Positions 34,990-46,483 of a stretch of 64,000 bases of DNA are shown piece by piece; position 1 is the stretch's first letter, and every line of letters begins with the position of its first letter. A program made the position numbers and the translations under genes. The notes below the pieces were generated by a model. The model had not been told where the DNA came from. It did not search any database and saw only the letters and a list, made by a program, of their open reading frames with translations. This DNA is from Rhopalosiphum padi. Its lineage: Eukaryota; Arthropoda; Insecta; Hemiptera; Aphididae. The DNA is taken from positions 77,974,339-78,038,338 of the forward strand of contig NC_083599.1 in assembly GCF_020882245.1 (NCBI RefSeq), read 5' to 3'.

Positions 34990-35971
34990 ATTTACGAATT
35001 CCTCAATTCGTTCAAACTAGATGGTCTTCACGTTTAAAAATTTTACATACAGTAGTTAATGAGTGGTCAGGGTTTATAAATGTTTTTGATTCTATAAGCA
35101 ATGATCCAAAATCTTCATCTGAATCTATTTGTGGTGCTATAGGTCATTTAAAAAATTTAAAAACTTTTGAATTTGCTTTTTTAGCACTCATATTTAGTAA
35201 TATATTTATATATACTGACAATTTATTTAACGTTCTTCAAAATAAGTCATTTGATATAAAATTTTGCTTAAGAAAAATAAATATAACGTGAGCTTATAAA
35301 TAAAAAAAGAAATGAGTCTGAATTTTTAAAATTATTTAATCAAGCTATTACTCTTACAAAACCTCCAAAAGCTACAAGAAATGAATCTAACAATCAATCA
35401 AATTTTAAAATATTATTTTATGAAATAATTTATAATATTCTAATGCAATTAAATACTAGATTTCAAGACACAAATAAATTACTTTTTTTACAGTTAGCTG
35501 ATGTAACTAAATTTAAAAAATATTCTTGTAAATTTCCAGAAAATGCTTTAAATAATTTGAAATTAACTTATTCTAATATATTTTGTGATATAATTAAATT
35601 AAAAGTTGAATTGGAGGTTTTGTATAGTGATGTAAAATATCAAAATTTATTACATATTTATGACATGGTTAAAATTATTGAACAAGATACATTGAAAGAC
35701 ATTTTACCTGAAGTTTATAAGTTATTTATTCTTATTTTGACCTTCTTATATCAACTAGTGTATCAAATGAAAGAAGTTTCTCTTGCCTCAAAAAAATTAA
35801 AACCTATTCTCGAAATAGTATTTCACAAATTCGTTTAAGTTCCCTCGCTATACTATCAATTGAAAAGTCCTTGATCTATCAACTTAAAGAGACAGAATCA
35901 TTTTATGATAATATTATAAACATATATGCTAATCAAAAAGATAGGAGTATAAATTTAACATACAAAACATA
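34990..35971 (+). pseudogene. hAT transposase fragment (ZMYM1/P52rIPK-like), C-terminal half
   Basis: The frame begins near 34993 with FVQTRWSSRLKILHTVVNEW, the typical TRWxxR segment that follows the catalytic core. After breaks near 35290 and 35750 it ends with SSVSNERSFSCLKKIKTYSR, the C-terminal dimerisation motif. The N-terminal zinc finger and the first catalytic residues are missing. Broken and non-autonomous. Confidence 0.75.
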
Positions 35972-36020
35972 ATAGTTTAATATAGTTTTATTTAATTCAT
36001 AGTTTCAGAACTTTGCATAC

Positions 36021-36140
36021 TTAAAAAGTCTTTTTTAAGACTTGGTTTACTTAAAAAGTCTTTTTCAAGACTAGGTTTACTTAAAAAGTCTTTTTCAAGA
36101 CTAGGTTTACTTAAAAAGTCTTTTTCAAGACTAGGTAGTA
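36021..36140. repeat. Four 30-bp tandem repeats, each a small hairpin
   Basis: Units start at 36021, 36051, 36081 and 36111 with TTAAAAAGTCTTTTTCAAGA, followed by CTAGGTTTAC. AGTCTTTTTCAAGACT within each unit is nearly self-complementary. A diverged fifth unit is seen at 36159-36183. They lie near the right end of hAT 2. Confidence 0.88.
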
Positions 36141-38159
36141 GGTAGGTATAATGTATACTTAAAAAAGTCCTTTTCAGGACTACCAAGTTTTAAAATGTTC
36201 ACTTTATTATATTATTTACTATACGAAACAAGTATATTATTATAGTTATAACTTATAATTATTTTTATATTTTTAAATTCCATTATTATGAAGTTTAATT
36301 TTTGTTATGAAGTGGGGGGGGGGGGTGATACATAAGTCGCCTCACCAAAAAAATACCCCCAAAGCCGCCACTGAGTCACAGATGTAGTTAAAATAGTCAT
36401 TGGCATTGATGGTCTACCTATTTCAAAAAGTAGTTCAAGTCAATTATGGCCTATTCTTGGATACATTCGTCCATTAGATAATGCAGTATTTCCTATTGGT
36501 ATATATTGGGGTCACGAAAAGCCTAAAAATTCTAATGATTATCTTGAACAGTTTATACTAGAAGCTAAAAATGTGTTGTTAAATGGTGTTAATATTGATG
36601 GGACTACTATAAAAGTTGAAATTGATGGTTTTTGTTTAGATGCACCTGCTAAATCGTTTATTTTAAAAATAAAAGGTCATACAGGTTTCGACTCATGTAC
36701 TCGTTGTAGAGAAGAAGGTGAATACCTCCAAAATCGAACTTGTTTCCCATTTACACAAAATAATTTACTAAAACGTACTCATAATGATTATGTAACTAGA
36801 GAACACGATGAACATCATGTAGGCAGTGCCATTTCAAATTTATCTATTTTACCAAATATTGACATAGTAGCCAATTTTTAACATGCTTAGGTGTGATGAA
36901 AAATTGATTCATTTGTGGATTGATAAAGGACCTTTAAATGTACGATTGCCAAGTTTGGTTACTAAACAACTTTCAATATCACTCTCCTCATTAGCACAAT
37001 ATATACCTTGTGAGTTTTCTCGAAAACCCAGACCTCTGGGTTTAAACGAACTATCTAGATTTAAAGCCACTGAATTTCGACAGATATTAGTTTATACAGG
37101 TCAAATAATATTTAAAAACTATTTAAGCAATGACTGTTATAAACATTTTATGGTGTTAAATATTGCCATGACAATATTACTAAGTAATGACATGGGTATG
37201 TATGTAGATTATGCACAGAAACTACTAAAATATTTTGTACAAAATTTTGAATTTATATATGGTAAGCACTTTGTGTCACACAATGTCCATGCTCTTATTC
37301 ACATAACTGATGATTATAAAAATTATGGCCCTCTTGACAATATAAGTGCATTTCCTTTCGAGAATTACATGAAGACTTTAAAGAAAATGCTAAGAAAACA
37401 TGAGTTACCACTTCAGCAGATTATTAAACGCTATCATGAAAAGATTAATTCTGTCATAGATAAGAAAACTGAAACTAATTTTCCTTTATGTAAAAACGAA
37501 CATGCAGAAGGACCGATTTTAAAAAATTTAACAGGATCTCAATATAAAACTTTATACTTGAAAGATTTTACTATAAAAACAAACAATATTGCTGACAGTT
37601 TTTTGTTGAGTAAAAATAATAAAATTTTTCAAGTAAAAAATATAGTTGAAGTTAATAACACAAATACTGGTGTATACATAACTGGTTGGACATGAGTTTT
37701 TATCTAAAAATCCTTACTATGAACAACCTATTGATTCATCTATATTTAATATATATAAAGTGAATTGTCTGTCAAGCCAAATTACAGTTATTTTTCTTGA
37801 AGAAATTAAAAAAAAAGTAATGCTAGTAGAATTGAAGGATGGCATAAAAATAGCTGTACCTTTAATACATTCACATAATTGTTGATTTGTAATTCAAAAA
37901 TAAATATATGTATATAAATGTAAATAAAAATTCAACTGTTTTTTAATGAAATAATTTTAAAATGCAAAGCTACTTACGCACTTTTCAAATATAAATATTA
38001 GTTATAAATTTATTTAAGATGCAATTCATTAGTATTAGGTAATTAAAAATATAATATTATTTTACTAATAAAATATAAGTGTGTTTCAATTTTTTATATC
38101 TGATTGATAATTTCAATAACAACAACAACATTTTTTTTTAGATTATTTTATAGTATAAT

Positions 38160-41100
38160 ATGTGGTCTGTTGTGAGCTTTGATGATGAAAATACGGTAGA
38201 ATGCGTACCAAGCTTTTGGTTCAAAAATAATGCATGTGCTTGGCCGAATAAAAATTTAAAAAATTATAAGAAAGCTGTTGAACATCGTTACAACCCGAAT
38301 AATTTTGAATATGACTATTTTAAAGCAAGATTATTATCCACTGATATCAGTACCTATATTATTAATTTTAAAATTAAATATAATTAATGCAATAAAAAAC
38401 ACTAATTTATAAAAAAAAAATATATTAGGAACTTTACATGAAGCTCGAATTAAGGCTAGACGTGCAGAAGTAACATCTGAACTGTCTTCTGCCAATGATG
38501 ACATCGAAACCAGAAAAACAAGGCATCGAAAAATTTTATCAAGTACTGAAAAAACAATTAAGTTTCAAAAAAAAAGCAAACATTTAAGCCAGAAAACTAA
38601 ATTCGATACTTCAATACTTCCAAACCCTCCTGTTTTTATAAATAATACTGTAAAAGGTAACTTTTAAAGTCTTCATTACAATTTGTAATACAATTTAATG
38701 ATAATTAATTACATTTTAATTTTAGAAAGTAGTAGTGAAGTAGAAGATGATGATAAAGATACTACATATATTCCAAAACAGTCTATTGATATAAACTCAG
38801 AAGTAGCTAGTTTAAGTTCACCGTCAAAGAATAGAAAAGTTCAGGAAAATAGATATTCAATAAATAACAGTAAAAGGTGTTTAGACTTCAACTCTATAAT
38901 AAATTCATCACCTGGTAATTGAAAAATAATTACTATTTTGTGTACTTCTACATCACTTTTTATATTTAAATTATAGGTACTTCTAAAGTCATTGGTTCTA
39001 ACTCAATAATGAATTCTCCATCTGCTGGTAATTGGAACGTTATTGATGATTACTCATATTTGATAAATAAAAGCAAAAGACGTATGGATTTTAACTCATT
39101 AGGAAGTTCACCAGGTAATTTTTTTCATTAAATAATTTATAATATTTAGTATTTATATAGTAAACAAAAAATGTCTTTTAAAATATTATAATAATGTATA
39201 TCTTTTAATTAATATAGGTTCTGCTAATGCTTCTAATAAAAAACATTTAGAAAAATCTACAGATGGTAAATAATTTTAATACTTTATAGTTAATTATTAT
39301 CTATTATTATTGTAAGAGAGTTACTAAAAAAAAAAAATTGGATAACTAGTTTATACTATTTATAAGGAATGATTGCAGTATCAGGATGAAAGAAAAAGAT
39401 TTAGATTCTGGTGAAAATGGTTTAACAACTCAAGTTTATTAAATAAAAATAATAAAACACTATAAATGCGAGCAACAGAGCAACGGCTGGACGCACGGAG
39501 CGGAACCTAGCCGTTGGGGGTGCCCGAAAACAACTACTGACTAATTACATTGTTGCCCTAGTCGCTATGACTGGTCAAACGGAGTTACCAACATTAGCTA
39601 ACATTCGGCCGTCCTGCCGTAAGGGCTGTCTTCAGGCCTTAACAAAATGAACAAACTTGAAAGAAGAAAAAAAAAAAATTTAAACAATTTTAAAGTTTAT
39701 AACATAAACATTATATAATAACAATTTCAACCCTATTGTGCTTTACTAACTTATATGACACACAGTCAGCATATATATATAAAAACAAAAAAAATTGCAC
39801 AGATAACTATTGTAACAGATTGTAACAATAGCATAAAACACAGTTAAAAGAATAATAACATTTTACATAAATATTATTAATAGTGTCATAGGATATAACG
39901 AATCTTACAACAAAATTTGACACAAAGTCAATAAAAAAAAAGTAATAACATTTTACATACATAATATTAATAGTGTCATAGAATATGATGAACCTTACAA
40001 CAAAATTTGACACAAAGTCAATAAAAAAAAGTAATAACATTTTACATACATAATATTAATAGTGTCATAGAATATGATGAACCTTACAACAAAATTTGAC
40101 ACAAAGTCAATAAAAAAAAAAGTAATAACATTTTACATACATAATATTAATAGTCAATAAAAATAAAATTAATATCAATATCAAATATATAGTGCTTACC
40201 AACTCACAAGTCACATTGTAGTTATTTTGTTACATAATCAGCTAAATAACCTGGAGGTTTCTTAACTCTGCTCGGCCTTACTGGTATTGGAACTTTCGTG
40301 TTGGACAGGTCACGTTCAGGCAGGTCTTCAATGTAGTCCGCCTCGCTAGAACTGTCATTGCTGTCATTGGGTTCGTCAGTAGTACCCTCCTCCCGCAGTA
40401 CCTTCCATGACTTCAGTTGGGAGATATGTGCTGTCGTTGCATATGTAGGCTGCCCTTCGGGTGTAACCTCCGCAACCCGATAGGTGTCTCCTGGCAATTT
40501 TTCAATCACTTGGAGTGGTCTTTCCCGGTATTTTGATTGGAGTTTTGTTGGTTGTCCCTGTGCAGGGGCGCGTAGCATCACCACTATTTCACCTGGCTCG
40601 AATTCTTGGCCTTGATAGTGTTTGAGGTTATAGTTTTTTGTCATTGACTGCTGTGCATCGATTATGGCATCCCTCACCTCCTGTTGCACGACGGACGGTT
40701 CTCTCCACTCGTTGGTGTTCAGCGACAGAGATCCTAAAGCACCGGTAAGAAAACGTGGTTGGTACCCGTGTAATGCTTCAAATGGTGTCTTTGTGGTCGA
40801 CTTGTTTTCAGCAGTGTTCAGTAGTCTTTCAACTTCTTGTACTTTTGTGTCCCACCGTCGTTGGTCTTCGGACGACATACTAAGTAGAGGCACAATCGTG
40901 CGGTTTGCTCGTTCCACTTGCCCATTGGCTTGTGGGTGTCGTGTTGAATTAAGAATGTGACGGATTTGGTGATTTTTGCAAAATAGTTCAAAGGGGTGCG
41001 AAGTGAAGCATGAACCCCTGTCGGTGATCATCCGTTCTGGTATTCCCCTCATTTCAATAAATTTTGTTATACAGCATATTACGGATTTGGCATCCGTTGT

Positions 41101-44100
41101 CTTACATGGAAATAAATGTATATATTTAGTCAGATTATCGACTATAACTAAAAGGTATTTGTTTTGCTGAGCCGATGTCTCGAACGGCCCCAAGTGGTCG
41201 ACGTTCACTACTTGAAACGGCCTGTTTCCGGGTGGTATCGGGTGAAGCAGTCCAGGTCGCTTCCCCGACGGGCGTTTATGCGTCAAACAATCCAGACACA
41301 TATTTATATGTTGGCGTACATATCGTCGCAGACGGGAGAACCAAAAATGTTTGGTAATTTTCGCCACTGTTCGGTCCGTCGTGAAATGTCCGCCGTAGTC
41401 GTGAGCGGCTATGACAACGCCTTTGCGCATGGGGTTCGGTATTACCAACAACAGTCGTTCATTGTATTTGCGGTATAGCAACACAGCGATAACTTGAAAA
41501 ACTTCTAAATCCTTATGAGCTTGTTTTGTCTTCGGTCCGACGGTTTCGAGTTGGAGTATGCGTTCCCTAGTAGAAGGGTCGCCCTGTTGCATGAAACAGA
41601 CTCTATCTTGTAACGACATAGCGACAAACACGTATGCGCGTTGCGAAAGTACGGTGTCCACGGATTCGTCTGGTGCGTCGTCGTCGCTGGTCGCACGACT
41701 GAGAGCGTCGACATGTGCCATCCGCGATCCTGGACGATACTTGATATCGAAGTCGTACTCCTGTAGGATCTCGTACCACCGTGCAATTTGAGGTTTAACC
41801 GACTTGTGGATGTTCAGGTATATCAAGGCTTGGCAATCGGTCACCACAACGAAACGTATACCCAATAAAAACGGCCGCAGACGATTAATAGACCAGATAA
41901 TTGCATACAGTTCTAATCGAGACGAGTGGTAACGAGACTCGGCGTCGGTGGTTTTTTTACTAACTGCGTAGACCATATGTAGGCTTTTAGACGACGGTCC
42001 TTGCAGTAATATCCCGGAGAGCGCTCTACTACTGGCGTCGGTATGTAGTTCAGTGATCGCTGCGGCTGAACTATACATACGTACTATGGGTTCTGAACTG
42101 AGCAGGTGCTTGAGTTCGTTGAAGGCACTCCTTTGCCTATCGTCGCAAGTGAACGGCACGTCCCTACCTGTTAGACGTGTTAGCGGTTCCGCGAGTTCCG
42201 CATACTTCACGATAAAGCGGCGAAAGTATCCGGTCAAACCGAGGAACCTTCGCACCTCGTGTGCGTCCTTAGGCGTAGGAAATTTATCGATGGCTTCCAC
42301 CTTACGTCCTGGTTTGATAACACCCTTCGAGATTCGATAACCGAGATAGTCCAACTGTTCAGCGCCGAAATTGCATTTAGCGGGTTTAAGGGTCAACCGT
42401 GCTTTTACCAGTACTATCAGTACTTTTTCTAAATCTCGCAACATATCGTCCCAACTCGTTGAGGGTATTATGATGTCGTCAAGGTAGGTCTTGACTACAC
42501 CAGATTCTTTCAAATCTTTAAATACGATGCCCATAAGTTTTTGGAACGTACCGGGTGCGCCCTTCAATCCAAACGGCATCCTTTCGAACTTTGCGGTGAT
42601 GTTTTCGGTAACGAACGTGGATTTTTCCTTCGCCTCTTCCGTAAGTGGTATCTGAAGGAAACCGTTGGATAGGTTGAGCGTCGTAAAAATTGTCCCACCC
42701 GCCAGGGCACTTAGCTGCTCATCGACGTCTGGCATAGGGTACGGTGGCGCGACGGTTTGGGCAATTAGTTTTCGGTAATCGACACAAAGTCGTTTATCGC
42801 CCGTTGATTTTCTCACTAGTAATACGGGGCTCGCGTATGGGGAGCACGAGTCACTAATAATGCCAGCTCCTTTCCACTCATCCAAAATCGTGGTAATTAT
42901 CTGCCGATCCGACGGTGAGGTACGATACGGGCGAACGTTAACTGGTTCCGATCCAGCAGCGACGACGATGTCCATTTTAAGTACGTCGGTACAGCCTAAT
43001 TCGTATATGTTTTTCGCGAACGCATCGCGATAACGATTTAACAAAATAATTAGTTCATCGCGTTGGGACGCGGCCCATTGTGGCGCAATCACGACGTCTT
43101 CGGTACGTATCGGTTCGCGCTCTTTTCCCAACGCGTTGTCAGCAGCATACGCGTTCGGTACATTATGCTCTAATGATTCGACCGCCACGTAATTTGGTAC
43201 GTCACTGCGTGTCTCGAATATCAGTTCTGTATCCTTTTTGTAGTAGTTCACGTGCGGTAATACGAGCCAAGTACGGCCAACGAGAACGTTCACAGGTATC
43301 GTGTGGTCCGGAACGACGATAACCTCGTGGTCATATGCGACGACGCCGTCAACGGTCACGTCTAGAGTGGCCTCTCCAATGGCCATAGTACCCGGCTGTG
43401 TAGCGTCGCCTACGGTAAACAGTGGACTAGGTTTCGGGCGAAACTCGGCACAATACTTTTGAACCATGGACTGCCGTATAAGTACATTGGAACAGCCAGA
43501 ATCGATGAGGCCGGATACGGGCATCCGATTTAACAGAACGGTTTTCGAAAATGGGTTAACGTACGGCACTGCAACTGTCGAGTCCGCACGATAGGCTTCC
43601 CTATTTCCGTTCGTCGGCGGAATCGGGTCAGATGTCGCTTCCGGACATCGCCCACGAGTATGTTGATTCGACCCGCAGTTAGAACACTGGATGGGTCTCC
43701 GGGGTTTCGGACAATCGCGCGAGATGTGACCGGTACCTCGACAATTATAGCAAGTAATCGACGATCGGTCTGCTATCGGTTTATAATACGTTTTTGGTTT
43801 ATCTACTTCGGAGTTTTTCGCGGGTGAACTTGAGGTTGACGTAGACACCTCCGCAGCTTTCGGCCTTAGAGTCTTGGTTATAGGCGAGTTCGGAGCGTTT
43901 TTGGCCGGGAAATGGTCACGGCGCAATAATCGCATCCTCTCCCAGTCACGGAGATCAGACAAAAAGCCGGATTCTGTCGCATGCGAACGTCCCATAGCGA
44001 AAATGGCCAACTCACGGGAGCGCAAACCTTGGATCACATGATCACGAATTTCATTGAATGGAAGTTTTAGAACGCGACACAGTCTAACCTTTTCATAAAA

Positions 44101-46483
44101 ATAGTCTACTAAATGTTCGTCTACCCCTTGGTTACGTTGGTTTAACTCATTCCACCGATCGGACAGTCGAATTATTTGTATGAACGCATCGCGGAACTTG
44201 TTCTCAAAATCGGGCCAATCGACGAACTGTTCCGACAAAAACCAGCTCCTAGCCGCACCAGAGACATGTGCTCTAACGAAGTGCAAGCATTGCGTACAAT
44301 CCCAGTTGTTCATGTCTGCTACGCCTGTGACGGAGACGATCCAATCATCTGCAGCGAAGTTGGACTCTCTACCAGTGAAGATCGGTACTGAACGATCTAT
44401 GTCTGGTAATACACGGTAATCAACTTGTGCACGCGGCGGTGCAACTTGTACTGGGATTGACTCGCGTGACGCTTCCGTGAACACGCGCAACTGTTCGCGA
44501 AGCGAATACGTAATTTGGACCAGTTCATTGTATGACGGCGCCTTGATCGCTGACGAGTTTTCATCGGATCGTGATTGAGTATCACTCATATTGATAAACG
44601 GCAGCTGACGTTATCAGTCAACAACTTTATCAACAACAACAACAACAGATAATAATCAGATATTATCATACGTTGAGATAACCACTGTAACGGTAACGCA
44701 AATGCACAAATGATAATGGCACGCCCGCACGCACGATAAAAGATGGCGGCATAAACACGACGAAGACTACACACGCACGCGCAATACGGAACGCGACAAA
44801 ACGCAACCACGTGTTTTACGTAACGGACAGACCATCAAACGAACGAAACGGCGAAAAGAACGACACGATTTACAGGAACGGTTTTCCGACGTTACGCACA
44901 CGACTTAGCGAGAATCGGAACTATCCCACTTCTGAAATGTAAGAGAGTTACTAAAAAAAAAAAATTGGATAACTAGTTTATACTATTTATAAGGAATGAT
45001 TGCAGTATCAGGATGAAAGAAAAAGATTTAGATTCTGGTGAAAATGGTTTAACAACTCAAGTTTATTAAATAAAAATAATAAAACACTATAAATGCGAGC
45101 AACAGAGCAACGGCTGGACGCACGGAGCGGAACCTAGCCGTTGGGGGTGCCCGAAAACAACTACTGACTAATTACATTGTTGCCCTTGTCGCTATGACTG
45201 GTCAAACGGAGTTACCAACATTAGCTAACATTATTAACTTGTTGAATTTTTTTTTTAGAAAAATTAACTGTACTTCTTCGAGCAGTTACAAATTTAAAAT
45301 ATGAATTAAGAGACTACGGGGTTAAAATTGACAGAATAGAAAATGCCATAATAAATAATAATTATATTAATAAAATTAATGAGGAAAACAACTGTTCTGT
45401 GACAAGTGAACATTTATATGACTTTCCAATGAAAACATTAGAAGATTTGAATATTTTTGAAAACAAATTATTGGAAAATACTTTTAGGCTCAAAATGGTG
45501 GGTAGATTAGGTTACTAGTAACTTAAATTAATTATAATGTGTAATTAATCCTATAATTTCTACCTATTATCATAAAGTAATAGTTGTCGTCACTGAAGTG
45601 GAATCTTTAATTTAATGAGAATAACCCCCTACTTAAAAAAAAAAACCGTTATTGCAATAATATCACCTATAAAAGATATTCAAAATTGAAGCAAATTTAT
45701 CCTGGTCTTGATCTGCTTTTACTTAGGGACAAGTATAGCTTCCTTAAACTATAATATTACATTATACTTTAAGTAGGTAGTTATTATTACTAAACATTAT
45801 GATATTGAGTCTAATATAATCTACTGACATTCAATATTTTAATCAGAGTAGGTTGTAATTTGTATTATATACACTAATAGTATGTGTTCTTTAATAATCT
45901 AAATTGTACATACATTTTATTAAATATAAACTTTATTGGCTAGAATTATTCTTATATTTTTACCAACATAGTGTGTATCATTTATTATTGAAGAAATATT
46001 TGATTAATATTTTTTTACAAATTTTGTTGTTTCAAAAAAATCTTATTATTATTATTTTTTTTAATTTTCAGATTAATTATCTTTCTAGATTAGAACAGCC
46101 TAAAATATCTGATATGACAAGACATATTATGGCAAAACTTTTTCACAATAATTTACTCTCAAAATATTCTTATTTCGGCCAGAAAAAAAAACTGATATTT
46201 TCTGTACTTCGTTCATGTTTATTAATATTTGGTAATTATTAATTTCTAACTTCATTCAATTTATATCGCCTTGAAATACTAATATTATATTATACCTAAT
46301 TAATATTTTTGAATACATTTTTAATATTTTTCAGATACTATAAGGAACATTCCAAAACATAAAAGTTGTACAGATATGGAAATTGTTGGACCTTTAAAAA
46401 CATTTTTAGCAAATGCTAAATTTCGCGAACAAAAAAAACAACAACTAAATAGTTCAAGGAGTGTTAATACTAATAACGAGTAA
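38160..46483 (+). CDS. DUF4806-domain protein, eight exons, open throughout
   Basis: Exons: 38160-38349, 38429-38656, 38726-38914, 38977-39114, 39218-39265, 45259-45497, 46072-46231 and 46335-46483. Together they make 1341 bases (446 residues) without a stop; each intron is GT...AG and all joins keep phase. The N-terminus (MWSVVSFDDENTVECVPSFW) is the short domain found at the start of such proteins. The middle is Ser-rich and probably disordered. The C-terminal DUF4806 domain runs from about FPMKTLEDLNIFENKL to KLIFSVLRSCLLIF. The function of DUF4806 is not known. The gene sits behind the transposase of the EnSpm-like element, as a relative does at 60314-62822. Intron 5 contains the Gypsy element. 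Confidence 0.78.
39311..39603 (-). repeat. LTR of the Gypsy element (3' LTR in element orientation)
   Basis: Identical to 44938-45230 except for one base. Confidence 0.95.
39851..40165. repeat. About 90-bp tandem repeat, 3.5 units, within the Gypsy 3' region
   Basis: Units begin near 39851, 39941, 40030 and 40121 with GTAATAACATTTTACATACA (or close variants) and contain CACAAAGTCAATAAAAAAAA. They lie between the pol stop codon and the 3' LTR. Their near identity indicates recent expansion. Confidence 0.9.
40222..44589 (-). CDS. Gypsy gag-pol polyprotein, 1455 aa, intact
   Basis: A single frame starts at ATG 44589. Gag occupies roughly residues 1-320 and ends with two CCHC knuckles (CYNCRGTGHISRDC and CSNCGSNQHTRGRC). 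The aspartic protease follows near 360 (GLIDSGCSNVLIR). Reverse transcriptase spans about 540-750 with YLDDI near 703, then RNase H (ELHTDASSRALSGIL). Integrase covers about 1080-1330 with its HHCC zinc site and the DDE residues in VVNVDHLG, TDRGSCF and NGQVERAN. Gag and pol are fused without a frameshift, as in several insect Gypsy clades. No lesion is visible. The GC content is clearly higher than the neighbouring sequence. Confidence 0.95.
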   Translation of the reverse strand: MSDTQSRSDENSSAIKAPSYNELVQITYSLREQLRVFTEASRESIPVQVAPPRAQVDYRVLPDIDRSVPIFTGRESNFAADDWIVSVTGVADMNNWDCTQCLHFVRAHVSGAARSWFLSEQFVDWPDFENKFRDAFIQIIRLSDRWNELNQRNQGVDEHLVDYFYEKVRLCRVLKLPFNEIRDHVIQGLRSRELAIFAMGRSHATESGFLSDLRDWERMRLLRRDHFPAKNAPNSPITKTLRPKAAEVSTSTSSSPAKNSEVDKPKTYYKPIADRSSITCYNCRGTGHISRDCPKPRRPIQCSNCGSNQHTRGRCPEATSDPIPPTNGNREAYRADSTVAVPYVNPFSKTVLLNRMPVSGLIDSGCSNVLIRQSMVQKYCAEFRPKPSPLFTVGDATQPGTMAIGEATLDVTVDGVVAYDHEVIVVPDHTIPVNVLVGRTWLVLPHVNYYKKDTELIFETRSDVPNYVAVESLEHNVPNAYAADNALGKEREPIRTEDVVIAPQWAASQRDELIILLNRYRDAFAKNIYELGCTDVLKMDIVVAAGSEPVNVRPYRTSPSDRQIITTILDEWKGAGIISDSCSPYASPVLLVRKSTGDKRLCVDYRKLIAQTVAPPYPMPDVDEQLSALAGGTIFTTLNLSNGFLQIPLTEEAKEKSTFVTENITAKFERMPFGLKGAPGTFQKLMGIVFKDLKESGVVKTYLDDIIIPSTSWDDMLRDLEKVLIVLVKARLTLKPAKCNFGAEQLDYLGYRISKGVIKPGRKVEAIDKFPTPKDAHEVRRFLGLTGYFRRFIVKYAELAEPLTRLTGRDVPFTCDDRQRSAFNELKHLLSSEPIVRMYSSAAAITELHTDASSRALSGILLQGPSSKSLHMVYAVSKKTTDAESRYHSSRLELYAIIWSINRLRPFLLGIRFVVVTDCQALIYLNIHKSVKPQIARWYEILQEYDFDIKYRPGSRMAHVDALSRATSDDDAPDESVDTVLSQRAYVFVAMSLQDRVCFMQQGDPSTRERILQLETVGPKTKQAHKDLEVFQVIAVLLYRKYNERLLLVIPNPMRKGVVIAAHDYGGHFTTDRTVAKITKHFWFSRLRRYVRQHINMCLDCLTHKRPSGKRPGLLHPIPPGNRPFQVVNVDHLGPFETSAQQNKYLLVIVDNLTKYIHLFPCKTTDAKSVICCITKFIEMRGIPERMITDRGSCFTSHPFELFCKNHQIRHILNSTRHPQANGQVERANRTIVPLLSMSSEDQRRWDTKVQEVERLLNTAENKSTTKTPFEALHGYQPRFLTGALGSLSLNTNEWREPSVVQQEVRDAIIDAQQSMTKNYNLKHYQGQEFEPGEIVVMLRAPAQGQPTKLQSKYRERPLQVIEKLPGDTYRVAEVTPEGQPTYATTAHISQLKSWKVLREEGTTDEPNDSNDSSSEADYIEDLPERDLSNTKVPIPVRPSRVKKPPGYLADYVTK
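44938..45230 (-). repeat. LTR of the Gypsy element (5' LTR in element orientation)
   Basis: See 39311-39603. The 4-bp duplication TTAT follows at 45231-45234. Confidence 0.95.

Larger units (their letters stand above)
34266..36375 (+). mobile_element. hAT remnant (hAT 2) inside the EnSpm transposase gene
   Basis: The termini CAGTGGCGGCTTTGGGGG and its exact reverse complement at 36356-36373 flank the element. The duplication is ACACAGAT (34258-34265) and TCACAGAT (36376-36383), one difference. Two extra bases (AG) lie between the right repeat and the duplication. The host gene reads on in phase across the insertion. It encodes only the C-terminal part of a transposase, so it is internally deleted. 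Confidence 0.85.
33327..37884 (+). pseudogene. EnSpm/CACTA-like (tnp2-type) transposase, split by a hAT and broken
   Basis: Exon 1 (33327-33518) joins exon 2 (from 33912) in phase. Exon 2 includes a Cys/Trp-containing region (LACWAVEFNIPNKALNVLL) and is interrupted at 34265 by a hAT remnant, resuming at 36376 in phase at the 8-bp duplication. The core follows: VIGIDGLPISKSSSSQLWPI (acidic residue after the strand), HTGFDSCTRC, then FSRKPRPLGLNELSRFKATE, HNVHALIHITDD and SAFPFENYMKTLKK, the C-terminal signature of animal EnSpm-like transposases. A small deletion plus a shift occurs at about 36879-36905 and another shift near 37693. The C-terminus ends at 37884. Inactive. A second decayed copy of the gene lies at 63202-64000. 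Confidence 0.75.
39311..45230 (-). mobile_element. Gypsy LTR retrotransposon, young and full length
   Basis: Two 293-bp LTRs (39311-39603 and 44938-45230) start TG and end CA, differ at one position (A at 39560, T at 45186), and are flanked by the 4-bp duplication TTAT (39307-39310 and 45231-45234). One uninterrupted gag-pol frame lies on the minus strand. No envelope gene is present. The primer-binding site next to the 5' LTR (minus-strand sequence after 44938, TTTCAGAAGTGGGATAGTTCC) could not be assigned to a tRNA. Insertion lies in intron 5 of the DUF4806 gene, antisense to it. Confidence 0.95.

Noticed and set aside
36021..36140. Regular 30-bp repeats as a possible CRISPR array
   Set aside because: Units are directly adjacent without spacers, and the sequence is from an animal genome.
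40664..44419. Several plus-strand open frames across the Gypsy polyprotein
   Set aside because: All are shadows of the GC-richer minus-strand gag-pol frame.
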